Origin: Diacronema lutheri
Lineage: Eukaryota; Haptophyta; Pavlovophyceae; Pavlovales; Pavlovaceae
Direction: 5' to 3'
Assembly: GCA_019448385.1 (NCBI GenBank)
Contig: JAGTXO010000001.1
Coordinates: forward strand, 2,666,001 to 2,730,000
Length of the DNA stretch: 64,000 nt
In this document: positions 16,480 to 25,939 of the stretch, piece by piece
How positions within the stretch are numbered: the stretch's first letter is position 1
Layout of the letters: each line of letters begins with the position of its first letter
Made by a program: the position numbers and the translations under genes
Notes under the pieces: model-generated
Databases searched by the model: none
Seen by the model: only the letters and a program-made list of their open reading frames with translations
Told to the model about the DNA's origin: nothing

Positions 16480-18916
16480 CAGGTGAAGTAAGGCCAGGCT
16501 GGCTGGGGCTCCCTCCCAGCGGCGATATCAGCTGCTTGTGATCTCGACTCTTGCATAAGCCTCATCTGAATGAGCGCATTCGCCAGCGAGCTGCGGTGCC
16601 TTCCGGAAGCCCACGTCGCCCTGCGTCCGGAAGGCACCGCAGCTCGCTGGCGACGTCGACGAGGAAGACGGGCGTCTTGATGGCAATCTCGATGTACTCG
16701 GTGTACGGCGGGTAGAAGTCCGCCTGCAGATGGTTGAACGCCGACGCCGCGCCGAACGCGCCACCGCCGATCAAGCGCGCGCCATCGAACGCGCGGCGCA
16801 GCGGGCTCCACGCGGCCGAGCTCGGCACGTCGATCGCCACGCGCGGCACGTCGACGGGCGGCGGGTCGGCGAGCGCCGGATCGCAAGCGCCCGGATAGAT
16901 GCGGCTCGCATTCGGCGCGAGGTCAAAGCCGCAAGGTACAAAGGCCCACGAGCTTCCGCTTGTCACATTCTTGAAGAGGCGCTCGTACCGGATCGTGACC
17001 GTCGGTGAGCCGTCGGACGCGCTCACCACGCGCGCGGCGATGCCGGAATGCTGCACCGCTGCGCCAACTGGCGGCGCGATCGACAAGTCGCTCACCCACG
17101 CGCCGTCCGGCCGACACTCGCCGAACGTCGAGCAGTCGGGCGCGCCGAGGATCTGCAGCGCCGCGTACGTCGCGAGCGGCGGCTGGCCCCAATACGACGA
17201 GACGGCGACGACTTCGTGCGCGTACTGCTGCAGAATGCCCTCAACGTCGTACGCCGAGAAGACGCGGTCGATGGGCGTGCGGTTGCCGTCGGCCTGCGGC
17301 ATGTAGAGCATGCCATGGCGTGGCAGGCCGGTAATCACGCGCGCGACACCGCGCGCCGTCTCCGCGTCGGTCGCGACGAGCGGCACGGCGATGCCGCTCG
17401 TGCCATTCTCGTCCTCGAGCATGGACACGCGCACGCTCTCGACGACGGGCGGGTCGTTGACCTCGGCCACGTAAAAGGCCACTTCGGCAGCCCCGCTCGT
17501 GAGCTGCGGGTAGTCGGCGTCGACCAGAACGTACGTGAAGCTGTCGTGCCGCTGGCCCGTGGGCGACGAGCTGCCGGGCGCGGGCTGGTAGACAAACCCA
17601 CGATCCGCGCTCTGCACGATGTGGCCGCTCGCGTTGACGAGCGCACCACGGTCGCCGGGCTGGCCGATCGCTCGCTCGAAAAGCGAGCCGCGCGTCGGCA
17701 GTACGTCGATGCGCACGAACACGCGCGCGCCTTGCGGGTGCCTCGAGAAGAGCTGAAAGACCGACGTCGTGTCCTCGTGGAGCGTGAGCTCCGTCGACGC
17801 GTACATCACCTCGGGCCGCGCGCGCGGCAGCACGCGCACGCCCACGGGCGTAGGCCCGGCGTGCGCGCTGCCCGCGCTGCGCACGAGCGCGAGCCCAAAC
17901 TCGGCATCGAACGGCACGGGCGTAACCACCTCGATCGAGTCGTACCCGTCGAGCGCGATCGTCGCATTCGCGCCGGCGGGCAGCACGGCGATGAGCGGCG
18001 CGCTCGCGTCTGGCGGCGTTCGCGGCGCACAGCCGCGGCCGCCGAGGCCGGCGGGCGAGCGGATCGGCGCGGCAAGGAGATACACCTCGCCGTCGCGCGT
18101 CGACTTTGCGCGGCTCGCAAAGTAGTCTTGCGTCTTTGGCAGCCGGCCGAGGAGCAGGTCGTAGGCCGGCCCGGCCGAGCCGAGGTTGATCGCAACGTCG
18201 CCTGAGCCCTCGTCGTCAAAGTCGTACAACAGGACGAGGTCAGGCTCGAGCCCGTCGCGCAGGCGCGCGGTCAGCGACGCGTTTGCGCGCACGCGCACGT
18301 CGTCAGGCTCGAGCACTGCGCCGAAGAGCCCGATGTCGTCGACCTGGCCGCGCATGAATGCGTTGGCGTTGAATTTGGCGTGCTCAAAGTCATCGTACAC
18401 GCCGTTATCCGCGACGAGATGTGCGCCGAGGATGATGAACGCGTCGTCGGCGAGCCAGTCGGAGCCGACGCCGACCGTGTGGCGCGCGCGCTCCTTGCCG
18501 TCGATGTACGCGACGAGCGCGCCGTCGGCCCGGCGCCACGTTCACGCGTAGTGGTGCCAATCGAGCGCGCCCGCGCCGAGCAGACCGACGTGCGACGGGC
18601 TCAGCACGGCGTTCCACTGGAAGCCGCCGCTCACGCCGGCAAAGGGCTCCCAGCGCTGCCCGCTGCGCGTCGTCACGACGAAGCTTGGCGCGACGAGGCG
18701 CGGGTCCAGGTCTTCGAAGCGCACGAACGCCGTGAACGTGAAGCCGTCGGCGAGCGTCGCGATCTGCGGGTTGGCCGAGTCGAGCAGGAGCGTGCGCGTG
18801 CTTGCGATTGTCGGCACGCCGTCAAAAGTAAGCGCAAAGCCGCGCGCAAACTCGCCGCCGCAGATGGCCTGCGCCGACGCGCGCGCGCAGAGCGCGGCGA
18901 CGAGCAGAGTTCGCAT
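16480..18916 (-). pseudogene. Decayed duplicate of the adjacent HET-like receptor gene
   Basis: A direct-orientation copy, offset 5316 bp from the intact gene. From 16651 to about 18900 the two differ at only a few positions, so the duplication is recent. The copy has its own ATG (18916) and signal peptide but stops at 18544-18542, where TGA replaces the TGG (Trp) of the intact copy (23860-23858). Beyond that the frame is open again to 16562. A deletion removed everything corresponding to about 19375-21966, including the transmembrane helix and the HET-like domain. The remnant rejoins the original 3' tail: 16490-16605 resembles 19180-19373, including 'ggcgatatcagctgct'. A 27-bp inverted repeat marks the junction. 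Most likely non-functional, though a truncated secreted ectodomain cannot be excluded. Confidence 0.85.
16581..16652. repeat. Perfect 27-bp inverted repeat at the deletion junction
   Basis: Arms 16581-16607 and 16626-16652 are perfect reverse complements around an 18-nt spacer. The left arm continues sequence of the gene's 3' tail ('cgccagcgagctgcg' also occurs near 19360). The right arm is absent from the intact copy at the matching place (21966), so it was newly made from the left arm, apart from a shared 'CG' at the joint. This is the pattern of fold-back template switching. Confidence 0.9.
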
Positions 18917-19124
18917 CGCTACCTGAAAATAGGACCTTGTTACCATACTTCCATATTTCCATACTGGCGTCAATCAGCCGTCAAAAGTCCGAAAGTCGAG
19001 GCGGTGTGCAGGCGCAGGCACAGCCCGAGGTTCCAATTTTACAACCTTTCAAAATAAGGCGCGGGGCGACTGAGCGTGTCACGTGGTCGAGTACGATCCG
19101 TTACCAGCGTCATTTTAAAAGGGA

Positions 19125-19142
19125 CCCCCCCCCCCCCCCCCC
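19125..19142. repeat. C18 homopolymer followed by (AC)n
   Basis: Eighteen C residues followed by a short 'acacacacac' stretch, in the ~255-bp spacer between the pseudogene 5' end and the 3' end of the intact receptor gene. Nothing else was recognised in that spacer. Confidence 0.8.
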
Positions 19143-19171
19143 AACACACACACACGGGGGGCGGGCCCCCA

Positions 19172-22100
19172 TCATAGCCCCTGCAAGGCCAGGCTGGCTC
19201 GCGGCGTCCCTGTGATGGGGGTCCCTCCGGGCGGCGATATCAGCTGCTCGTGATCGCGACGCTCCAGCGCTTGCGTGGCGCTGCCGCACGCCGAGCTGCC
19301 GCTGCGCGCAAAGCCACGCTCGAATGCGGTGAACGCCTTGCTTGAGGGAGCGGATTCGCCAGCGAGCTGCGACGACATGCCCTGCGTTGAACTACCCGCA
19401 GAGCTCCGCCCATAGCGCTTTGTCGGCGAGATGGGCCCATGGCTGCGCGGCTGCGCACGGTTGGCCAAGTCCTTCTTGGCCTCGTCCAGTACAGTTCGGA
19501 TCGATTCGAGAAGCGATCGCTCCTCACGCGGCTCGCCATGCGAAGCGTGCAACGCGTCGGCGTCGCGTCGCTCGATCCGCTCCTCGAGGCCCTGAAGCAG
19601 GTCGCCAAAGAGCTCGCGCTTCTCGACGCCCGCAGGCGAAACGTACTCAAAGTTTTTGGGGAAGAAGGCCTGCTGCTGCTCTCGAGTGAGGTTGGCCTGC
19701 GCAGTGGTGCCATGGCGCGGGCAGCAGCGCACGCATGAGTGGCAATCATGGGCACGCGAGCATTGGCCGCCACCTTCTCGCGCGCAGGCGCGCGCACGCA
19801 CAAAGGACGGGCCTGCGTGCTCTCCGCTTTCTTGTGAGGACTGCGACGCGCGACGCTCAGCGACGTGGGAGAGCCGCGCGTTGGCCTGCCCAGCCCAGAA
19901 TTGAGTGTCGAGCAGCTGGTCGCCCGTGCCGGCGCCGGCCTGAAGCGGCTGCACACGTCCACCGTGCTGCAGCTTGCTGACCAGCTGCTCTCGTGTCCCC
20001 AACGCTCGAGGCACGCGAGACTGCTGTGCAGCGCGCTTCTTAAGGAGCACGTCGCCGTACAAACCGAGAAATGGGCGCACGAGAAGCTCGCGGTCGCACG
20101 GGCGTCCCGAGACGCCGCCAAAGTCGTGCTTGAGCTGGCAGCACGTCGCATCACCCTTGAAGACATGCAATGCATCGTCAAGCCACGCCGCGTCTACCTT
20201 GCGTGCTTCGCTCTCGGTGTGATCCACGATCCACATGTTGCGGCCCTCATCGCGAAGGGAGTGGCTGAGCTGCTCGGCGCGGCACCTGCAGCACGACGGG
20301 GCACGCGTGACGCGACGCGCGACTCGTCAGGCGCACGCGCGCGCACAGGCTGCCGAGCGCAATACGCGCGCGTCGCCTCGCGGACATTGCGTCGCGCGCG
20401 TGCACGCGCGCATCGGCTGCGCGGACCAGAGCCGCCGCTGGTAGGTGGACGCATCGCACGTGAGGCCCGTCTGCTTGTGGGCGGCGGCCGGCGCGATGAT
20501 CACAAACGCCGTTGCGATCGCCGAGTAGATGGGTAAAGTGTCGATCGCGAGCTCCTGCAGCGCCTTGGACTTTTGCGGGATCGAGCAGCAGTCGCACCAT
20601 ACGAAGCAGTCGTCGACGCGCCAGCCGTTCGCCGCCGCGACCTGCTCAATCGCAGGAATCATGACGTGGTATTGCACGCCGAGCGGATCGGGCGCGTCGA
20701 AAGCGAGCCACTGGTGCGAGAGGAAGATGATCTGTTTGCCCGCCTGCATGATTGAGACGATCTCTTCCAAGCTGTCGAGCACGACGTGGCTCTGCTGCTT
20801 GCGCAGCTGCTCAAAGTAGACAAGCGAGCCGAGGGACAAGAAGGTGCGCGCATCGACGACGTGCATCGGAAACTTGAGCTCGCGCGTCGTCCTGAGCGCC
20901 TGGTCGATTATCTCGTCGCGCCGCGCTTTCCGCCCACGCTCGAGCTCGACGTAGTGCTGGAACGCTTTGCGAGCCCTGCGCCCGACGCACACGCATGCCA
21001 GCACGACGAGTGCCACGGAGACCGCGACCGCCACTATAATGAGCACCTGTGCGTCGACGACGAGCGCGCCCTCGTTCAGCTTGGCGTCTTGATCACTGCC
21101 GTTCGTGCCACCGCCGTCGTCGTCCTGGTCGCTCGCCGTGGCGGCCGGCTCGATGACGGTCACCGTCACGCGCGCGCGCGCCGACTGCAGCCCGAGCGCG
21201 TCTTCCGTGACGAGGTCAAACCCATCAGAGCCGATGCGCTGCCCGAGCGAGTCGGTGTGGATCGACGCGGCGCCGTCGATCGACGTGGCCGCGTAATAGA
21301 GACGCAGTGCGCCGGGCGCGAGCGCGTGCGGCGCGCGCGAGATCGGCTCTGCCGACAGCTCGCCCGCGTACAGCGTGCCTGCGGCCGGAAGCCGCGTCAC
21401 GATGAGGCGCACTTCGCCCGCGCCAACGTCGTGGTCGAGGTCGCTGGCGGTGAGGCTGATGAGCACCGGCTCGTTGCCAAGCGTGTATGTTGCGCCGGTG
21501 CCGCTCACATGGGGCGCATCGTTGACGGACACCACATTGATGCGAGCCGTCGCGTCGCGCACGGACGAACGGAACGCGACGCCGAGGCAGTCGGTCGCCG
21601 AGAAGGTGAACGAGTCCTCGCCGTGAAAGTGCGCGTTTGGCACGTACACCACGTGCTCCGCCGCCTCGAGCAGCACCGACGGCGAGAGCGTGCGCGCGCC
21701 GATCACCTTGACCGCGTCGAGGTAGTTCCAGTCGGCGACGCCCGTCTCCACCGTCGTGTCCAGCTCGAGCCGCAGATACTTTACCTTGAACGGCGTGCGG
21801 CACACCTCGGGCGCCCACGAGTGGTAGGTGCGCGTGCGTGTCAGCTCTTCGTTCAGCTCGATCATCGGCTCGCCGCTGTAAAGCGTCGCCCATTCCTCAG
21901 CGCTGCCGCCCTCGCCGCGCGCCTTGATGCCCACGATTGCGCCCATGCCACGCGGCGAGAAGACCTCGACGTCGACGAGGAAGACGGGCGTCTTGATGGC
22001 AATCTCGATGTACTCGGTGTACGGCGGGTAGAAGTCCGCCTGCAGATGGTTGAACGCCGACGCCGCGCCGAACGCGCCACCGCCGATCAAGCGCGCGCCA

Positions 22101-24277
22101 TCGAACGCGCGGCGCAGCGGGCTCCACGCGGCCGAGCTCGGCACGTCGATCGCCACGCGCGGCACGTCGACGGGCGGCGGGTCGGCGAGCGCCGGATCGC
22201 AAGCGCCCGGATAGATGCGGCTCGCATTCGGCGCGAGGTCAAAGCCGCAAGGTACAAAGGCCCACGAGCTTCCGCTTGTCACATTCTTGAAGAGGCGCTC
22301 GTACCGGATCGTGACCGTCGGTGAGCCGTCGGACGCGCTCACCACGCGCGCGGCGATGCCGGAATGCTGCACCGCTGCGCCAACTGGCGGCGCAATCGAC
22401 AAGTCGCTCACCCACGCGCCGTCCGGCCGACACTCGCCGAACGTCGAGCAGTCGGGCGCGCCGAGGATCTGCAGCGCCGCGTACGTCGCGAGCGGCGGCT
22501 GGCCCCAATACGACGAGACGGCGACGACTTCGTGCGCGTACTGCTGCAGAATGCCCTCAACGTCGTACGCCGAGAAGACGCGGTCGATGGGCGTGCGGTT
22601 GCCGTCGGCCTGCGGCATGTAGAGCATGCCATGGCGTGGCAGGCCGGTAATCACGCGCGCGACACCGCGCGCCGTCTCCGCGTCGGTCGCGACGAGCGGC
22701 ACGGCGATGCCGCTCGTGCCATTCTCGTCCTCGAGCATGGACACGCGCACGCTCTCGACGACGGGCGGGTCGTTGACCTCGGCCACGTAAAAGGCCACTT
22801 CGGCAGCCCCGCTCGTGAGCTGCGGGTAGTCGGCGTCGACCAGAACGTACGTGAAGCTGTCGTGCCGCTGGCCCGTGGGCGACGAGCTGCCGGGCGCGGG
22901 CTGGTAGACAAACCCACGATCCGCGCTCTGCACGATGTGGCCGCTCGCGTTGACGAGCGCACCACGGTCGCCGGGCTGGCCGATCGCTCGCTCGAAAAGC
23001 GAGCCGCGCGTCGGCAGTACGTCGATGCGCACGAACACGCGCGCGCCTTGCGGGTGCCTCGAGAAGAGCTGAAAGACCGACGTCGTGTCCTCGTGGAGCG
23101 TGAGCTCCGTCGACGCGTACATCACCTCGGGCCGCGCGCGCGGCAGCACGCGCACGCCCACGGGCGTAGGCCCGGCGTGCGCGCTGCCCGCGCTGCGCAC
23201 GAGCGCGAGCCCAAACTCGGCATCGAACGGCACGGGCGTAACCACCTCGATCGAGTCGTACCCGTCGAGCGCGATCGTCGCATTCGCGCCGGCGGGCAGC
23301 ACGGCGATGAGCGGCGCGCTCGCGTCTGGCGGCGTTCGCGGCGCACAGCCGCGGCCGCCGAGGCCGGCGGGCGAGCGGATCGGCGCGGCAAGGAGATACA
23401 CCTCGCCGTCGCGCGTCGACTTTGCGCGGCTCGCAAAGTAGTCTTGCGTCTTTGGCAGCCGGCCGAGGAGCAGGTCGTAGGCCGGCCCGGCCGAGCCGAG
23501 GTTGATCGCAACGTCGCCTGAGCCCTCGTCGTCAAAGTCGTACAGCAGGACGAGGTCAGGCTCGAGCCCGTCGCGCAGGCGCGCGGTCAGCGACGCGTTT
23601 GCGCGCACGCGCACGTCGTCAGGCTCGAGCACTGCGCCGAAGAGCCCGATGTCGTCGACCTGGCCGCGCATGAATGCGTTGGCGTTGAATTTGGCGTGCT
23701 CAAAGTCATCGTACACGCCGTTATCCGCGACGAGATGTGCGCCGAGGATGATGAACGCGTCGTCGGCAAGCCAGTCGGAGCCGACGCCGACCGTATGATG
23801 CGCGCGCTCCTTGCCGTCGATGTACGCGACGAGCGCGCCGTCGGCCCGGCGCCACGTCCACGCGTAGTGGTGCCAATCGAGCGCGCCCGCGCCGAGCAGA
23901 CCGACGTGCGACGGGCTAAGCACGGCGTTCCATTGGAAGCCGCCGCTCACGCCGGCAAAGGGCTCCCAGCGCTGCCCGCTGCGCGTCGTCACGACAAAGC
24001 TTGGCGCGACGAGGCGCGGGTCCAGGTCGTCGAAGCGCACGAACGCCGTGAACGTGAAGCCGTCGGCGAGCGTCGCGATCTGCGGGTTGGCCGAGTCGAG
24101 CAGGAGCGTGCGCGTGCTTGCGATTGTCGGCGCGCCGTCAAACGTGAGCGCAAAGCCGCGCGCAAACTCGCCGCCGCAGATGGCCTGCGCCGACGCGCAC
24201 GCGCAGAGCGCCGTTGCGAGCAGTGCCGCCAAGAGGGCGCGTCGACCTCTCGCGCGCGGAGATCGCATTGCGCGCAC
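19172..24277 (-). CDS. Single-pass receptor-like protein: LamG/cadherin-like/discoidin-like ectodomain, TM, HET-like cytoplasmic domain
   Basis: Exon 1 (24277-20427) and exon 2 (20285-19172) give up to 1654 aa. A signal peptide (1-31, 'LLAALLATALCACASAQA') leads into a LamG/ConA-like domain (~32-240, 'HHYAWTWRRADGALVAYIDG'), then a cadherin-like repeat (~460-560), a discoidin/F5-8C-like region (~720-865) and a second cadherin-like repeat (~880-1025). One TM helix lies at ~1070-1095 ('VLIIVAVAVSVALVVLACVC'). The cytoplasmic part has 'IIFLSHQWLAFDAPDP', 'CFVWCDCCSIPQ', 'LPIYSAIATAFVIIAP' and, across the intron (TG|GTCCGC...TGCAG), 'QRRLWCRAEQLSH' and 'CDRELLVRPFLGLYG'. The SHQW/WxDxxSIPQ/RxWCRxE order resembles fungal HET domains. 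A 105-nt in-frame segment (19801-19697, GTGCGT...GCGCAG) is probably another intron. Function unknown. Confidence 0.8.
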
Positions 24278-24447
24278 GACTTAAACCCGGAAACGAAGAG
24301 GATTGGAGACTTTTTCGCCGATAGGTATCAGAATTCGGCTCTCACATTAACGACTATACTAACGACGCTTTCCGACGGGTCAACAGATGGGGTCAGGAAG
24401 TGCGCAGCGAGGCGCCAGGCGGAGCAGGCCCAAAGGCCCACACGCGC

Positions 24448-25614
24448 CTAGCCACCGCGCGCCGCCGCCCGCGCGCCGCCGCACCGGTGGCCGCCGTCAA
24501 TCACACCACCGGCCGACGCGCACGCGCACGCCGAGGCCCGAAGATCGTCGGCGACGACCGCCACCCCCGAGCCGCCGCCTGCCACGTCGCCAAGCCGCCC
24601 GCCGCCGCTGCAGAGCGCGACGCCCGCCGCCAGCGAGCCGCCGCCCTCCCCGCCGCGTCGCAGCCCCCTGCCGCCGCCGCGAAGCGCACCGCCACCCGCC
24701 GCCAGCGTGGCAAGCGCCGCGATGCTGGCCGCGTGGCCGCGCACGCGCGCCCCGCCACCCCCAAACCCACCGACCGGGGCGAAAAGTACGTTGTTCGCGG
24801 TGCCGGCGCAGTCGATGGGCAGGGGCGGCGGGGCGCGCGGAGCGCGGCCAGCAGAGCGCGAGGGCGCAGCCGTCGCAAGCGAAGATTTCGTCGTAGAGAA
24901 GGCCACGCCGCCGTCGCTCGTGCGGCCGTGCGCGCGCGCCCCGCCACCTCCAAACCCACCGACCGGGGCGAAAAGTACGTTGTTCGCGGTGCCGGCGCAG
25001 TCGATGGGCAGGGGCGGCGGGGCGCGCGGAACGCGGCCATCAGAGCGCGAGGGCGCAGCCGTCGCAAGCGAAGGTTTCGTCGTAGAGAAGGCCACGCCGC
25101 CGTCGCTCGTGCGGCCGTGCGCGCGCGCCCCGCCACCCCCAAACCCACCGACCGGGGCGAAAAGTACGTTGTTCGCGGTGCCGGCGCAGTCGATGGGCAG
25201 GGGCGGCGGGGCGCGCGGAGCGCGGCCAGCAGAGCGCGAGGGCGCAGCCGTCGCAAGCGAAGGTTTCGTCGTAGAGAAGGCCACGCCGCCGTCGCTCGTG
25301 CGGCCGTGCGCGCGCGCCCCGCCACCCCCAAACCCACCGACCGGGGCGAAAAGTACGTTGTTCGCGGTGCCGGCGCAGTCGATGGGCAGGGGCGGCGGGG
25401 CGCGCGGAGCGCGGCCAGCAGAGCGCGAGGGCGCAGCCTGGATGGCAAAGGCAGGCGTCGTCAAGGCAGCCGGCGTTTCGAAGCTGCCGGCCGGCACGGC
25501 CGCGCCGGCGCGCGCCGCGCCGACGGGGACCACGGTGCCTCGCAGCTGTTCAAAAGCCTTTGGATTAACGACTATGAGGTTTCCCCCCGAACCGACGTGG
25601 CCACATGCCCACAT
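24448..25614 (-). CDS. Doubtful gene: 388-aa frame spanning 189-bp tandem repeats
   Basis: The minus frame has a plausible non-repetitive start ('NLIVVNPKAFEQLRGTVV'), then about 3.7 copies of a 63-residue unit that includes 'PIDCAGTANNVLFAPVGGF' and 'GGVAFSTTKPSLATAAPS', and ends in Gly/Ala-rich sequence. Because the unit is a multiple of three and very GC-rich, other frames on both strands are open too, so openness is weak evidence. A stop codon immediately upstream of the ATG abuts the MITE pair, so a 5' part could have been cut off by that insertion. No family recognised. Confidence 0.3.
   Translation of the reverse strand: MWACGHVGSGGNLIVVNPKAFEQLRGTVVPVGAARAGAAVPAGSFETPAALTTPAFAIQAAPSRSAGRAPRAPPPLPIDCAGTANNVLFAPVGGFGGGGARAHGRTSDGGVAFSTTKPSLATAAPSRSAGRAPRAPPPLPIDCAGTANNVLFAPVGGFGGGGARAHGRTSDGGVAFSTTKPSLATAAPSRSDGRVPRAPPPLPIDCAGTANNVLFAPVGGFGGGGARAHGRTSDGGVAFSTTKSSLATAAPSRSAGRAPRAPPPLPIDCAGTANNVLFAPVGGFGGGGARVRGHAASIAALATLAAGGGALRGGGRGLRRGGEGGGSLAAGVALCSGGGRLGDVAGGGSGVAVVADDLRASACACASAGGVIDGGHRCGGARAAARGG
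24741..25438. repeat. 189-bp tandem repeat, about 3.7 copies
   Basis: The marker string 'ttgttcgcggtgccggcg' recurs at 24791, 24980, 25169 and 25358, exactly 189 bp apart. Units differ by only a few substitutions (for example near 24888 and 25030). The period is far too long, with no spacers, for CRISPR. Confidence 0.95.
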
Positions 25615-25618
25615 CTAA

Positions 25619-25777
25619 GGCCCGTTCCCTGGAGACAAAAATTTCTGCAGACAAAAATCGTGACGCTCTTCGGGCCCCTATTCGATTTTGCGCCGCCATG
25701 GATTTTCGGTATCGTCACATATGCCGAAACCCAAAATTTCGTAAACTTGACGCCAAAAAGTTTACAGGGAACGGGCC
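25619..25777. mobile_element. MITE copy 1 (159 bp, Tourist/Harbinger-like)
   Basis: Perfect 13-bp terminal inverted repeats (GGCCCGTTCCCTG / CAGGGAACGGGCC), flanked by TAA at 25616-25618 and 25778-25780. TAA/TTA target duplications and TIRs starting with GG are typical of PIF/Harbinger MITEs. The interior is AT-richer than its surroundings and has no coding capacity. Confidence 0.85.
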
Positions 25778-25780
25778 TAA

Positions 25781-25939
25781 GGCCCGTTCCCTGGAGACAA
25801 AAATTTCTGCAGACAAAAATCGTGACGCTCTTCGGGCCCCTGTTCGATTTTGCGCCGCCATGGATTTTCGGTATCGTCACATATGCCGAAACCCAAAAAT
25901 TCGTAAACTTGACGCCAAAAAGTTTACATGGAACGGGCC
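25781..25939. mobile_element. MITE copy 2 (159 bp), tandem with copy 1
   Basis: Differs from copy 1 at three positions, one of which breaks the right TIR (CATGGAACGGGCC). It shares the middle TAA with copy 1 and is followed by TAA at 25940-25942. Its last base plus the first two bases of that TAA form the TAG stop codon of the J-domain gene on the minus strand. Confidence 0.85.

Noticed and set aside
18542-18544. In-frame TGA read as selenocysteine
   Set aside because: The intact paralogue has TGG (Trp) at the same codon, no Cys/Sec context is present, and the copy carries other damage. A nonsense change is simpler.
20786-22324. 512-residue plus-strand frame
   Set aside because: Exactly antisense to the receptor gene, Arg/His-rich and without motifs; a GC-rich shadow. 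The same holds for similar frames at 17048-18205 and 22364-23521.
24741-25438. CRISPR-like repeat array
   Set aside because: Units are 189 bp, contiguous and without spacers, in a nuclear eukaryotic context.
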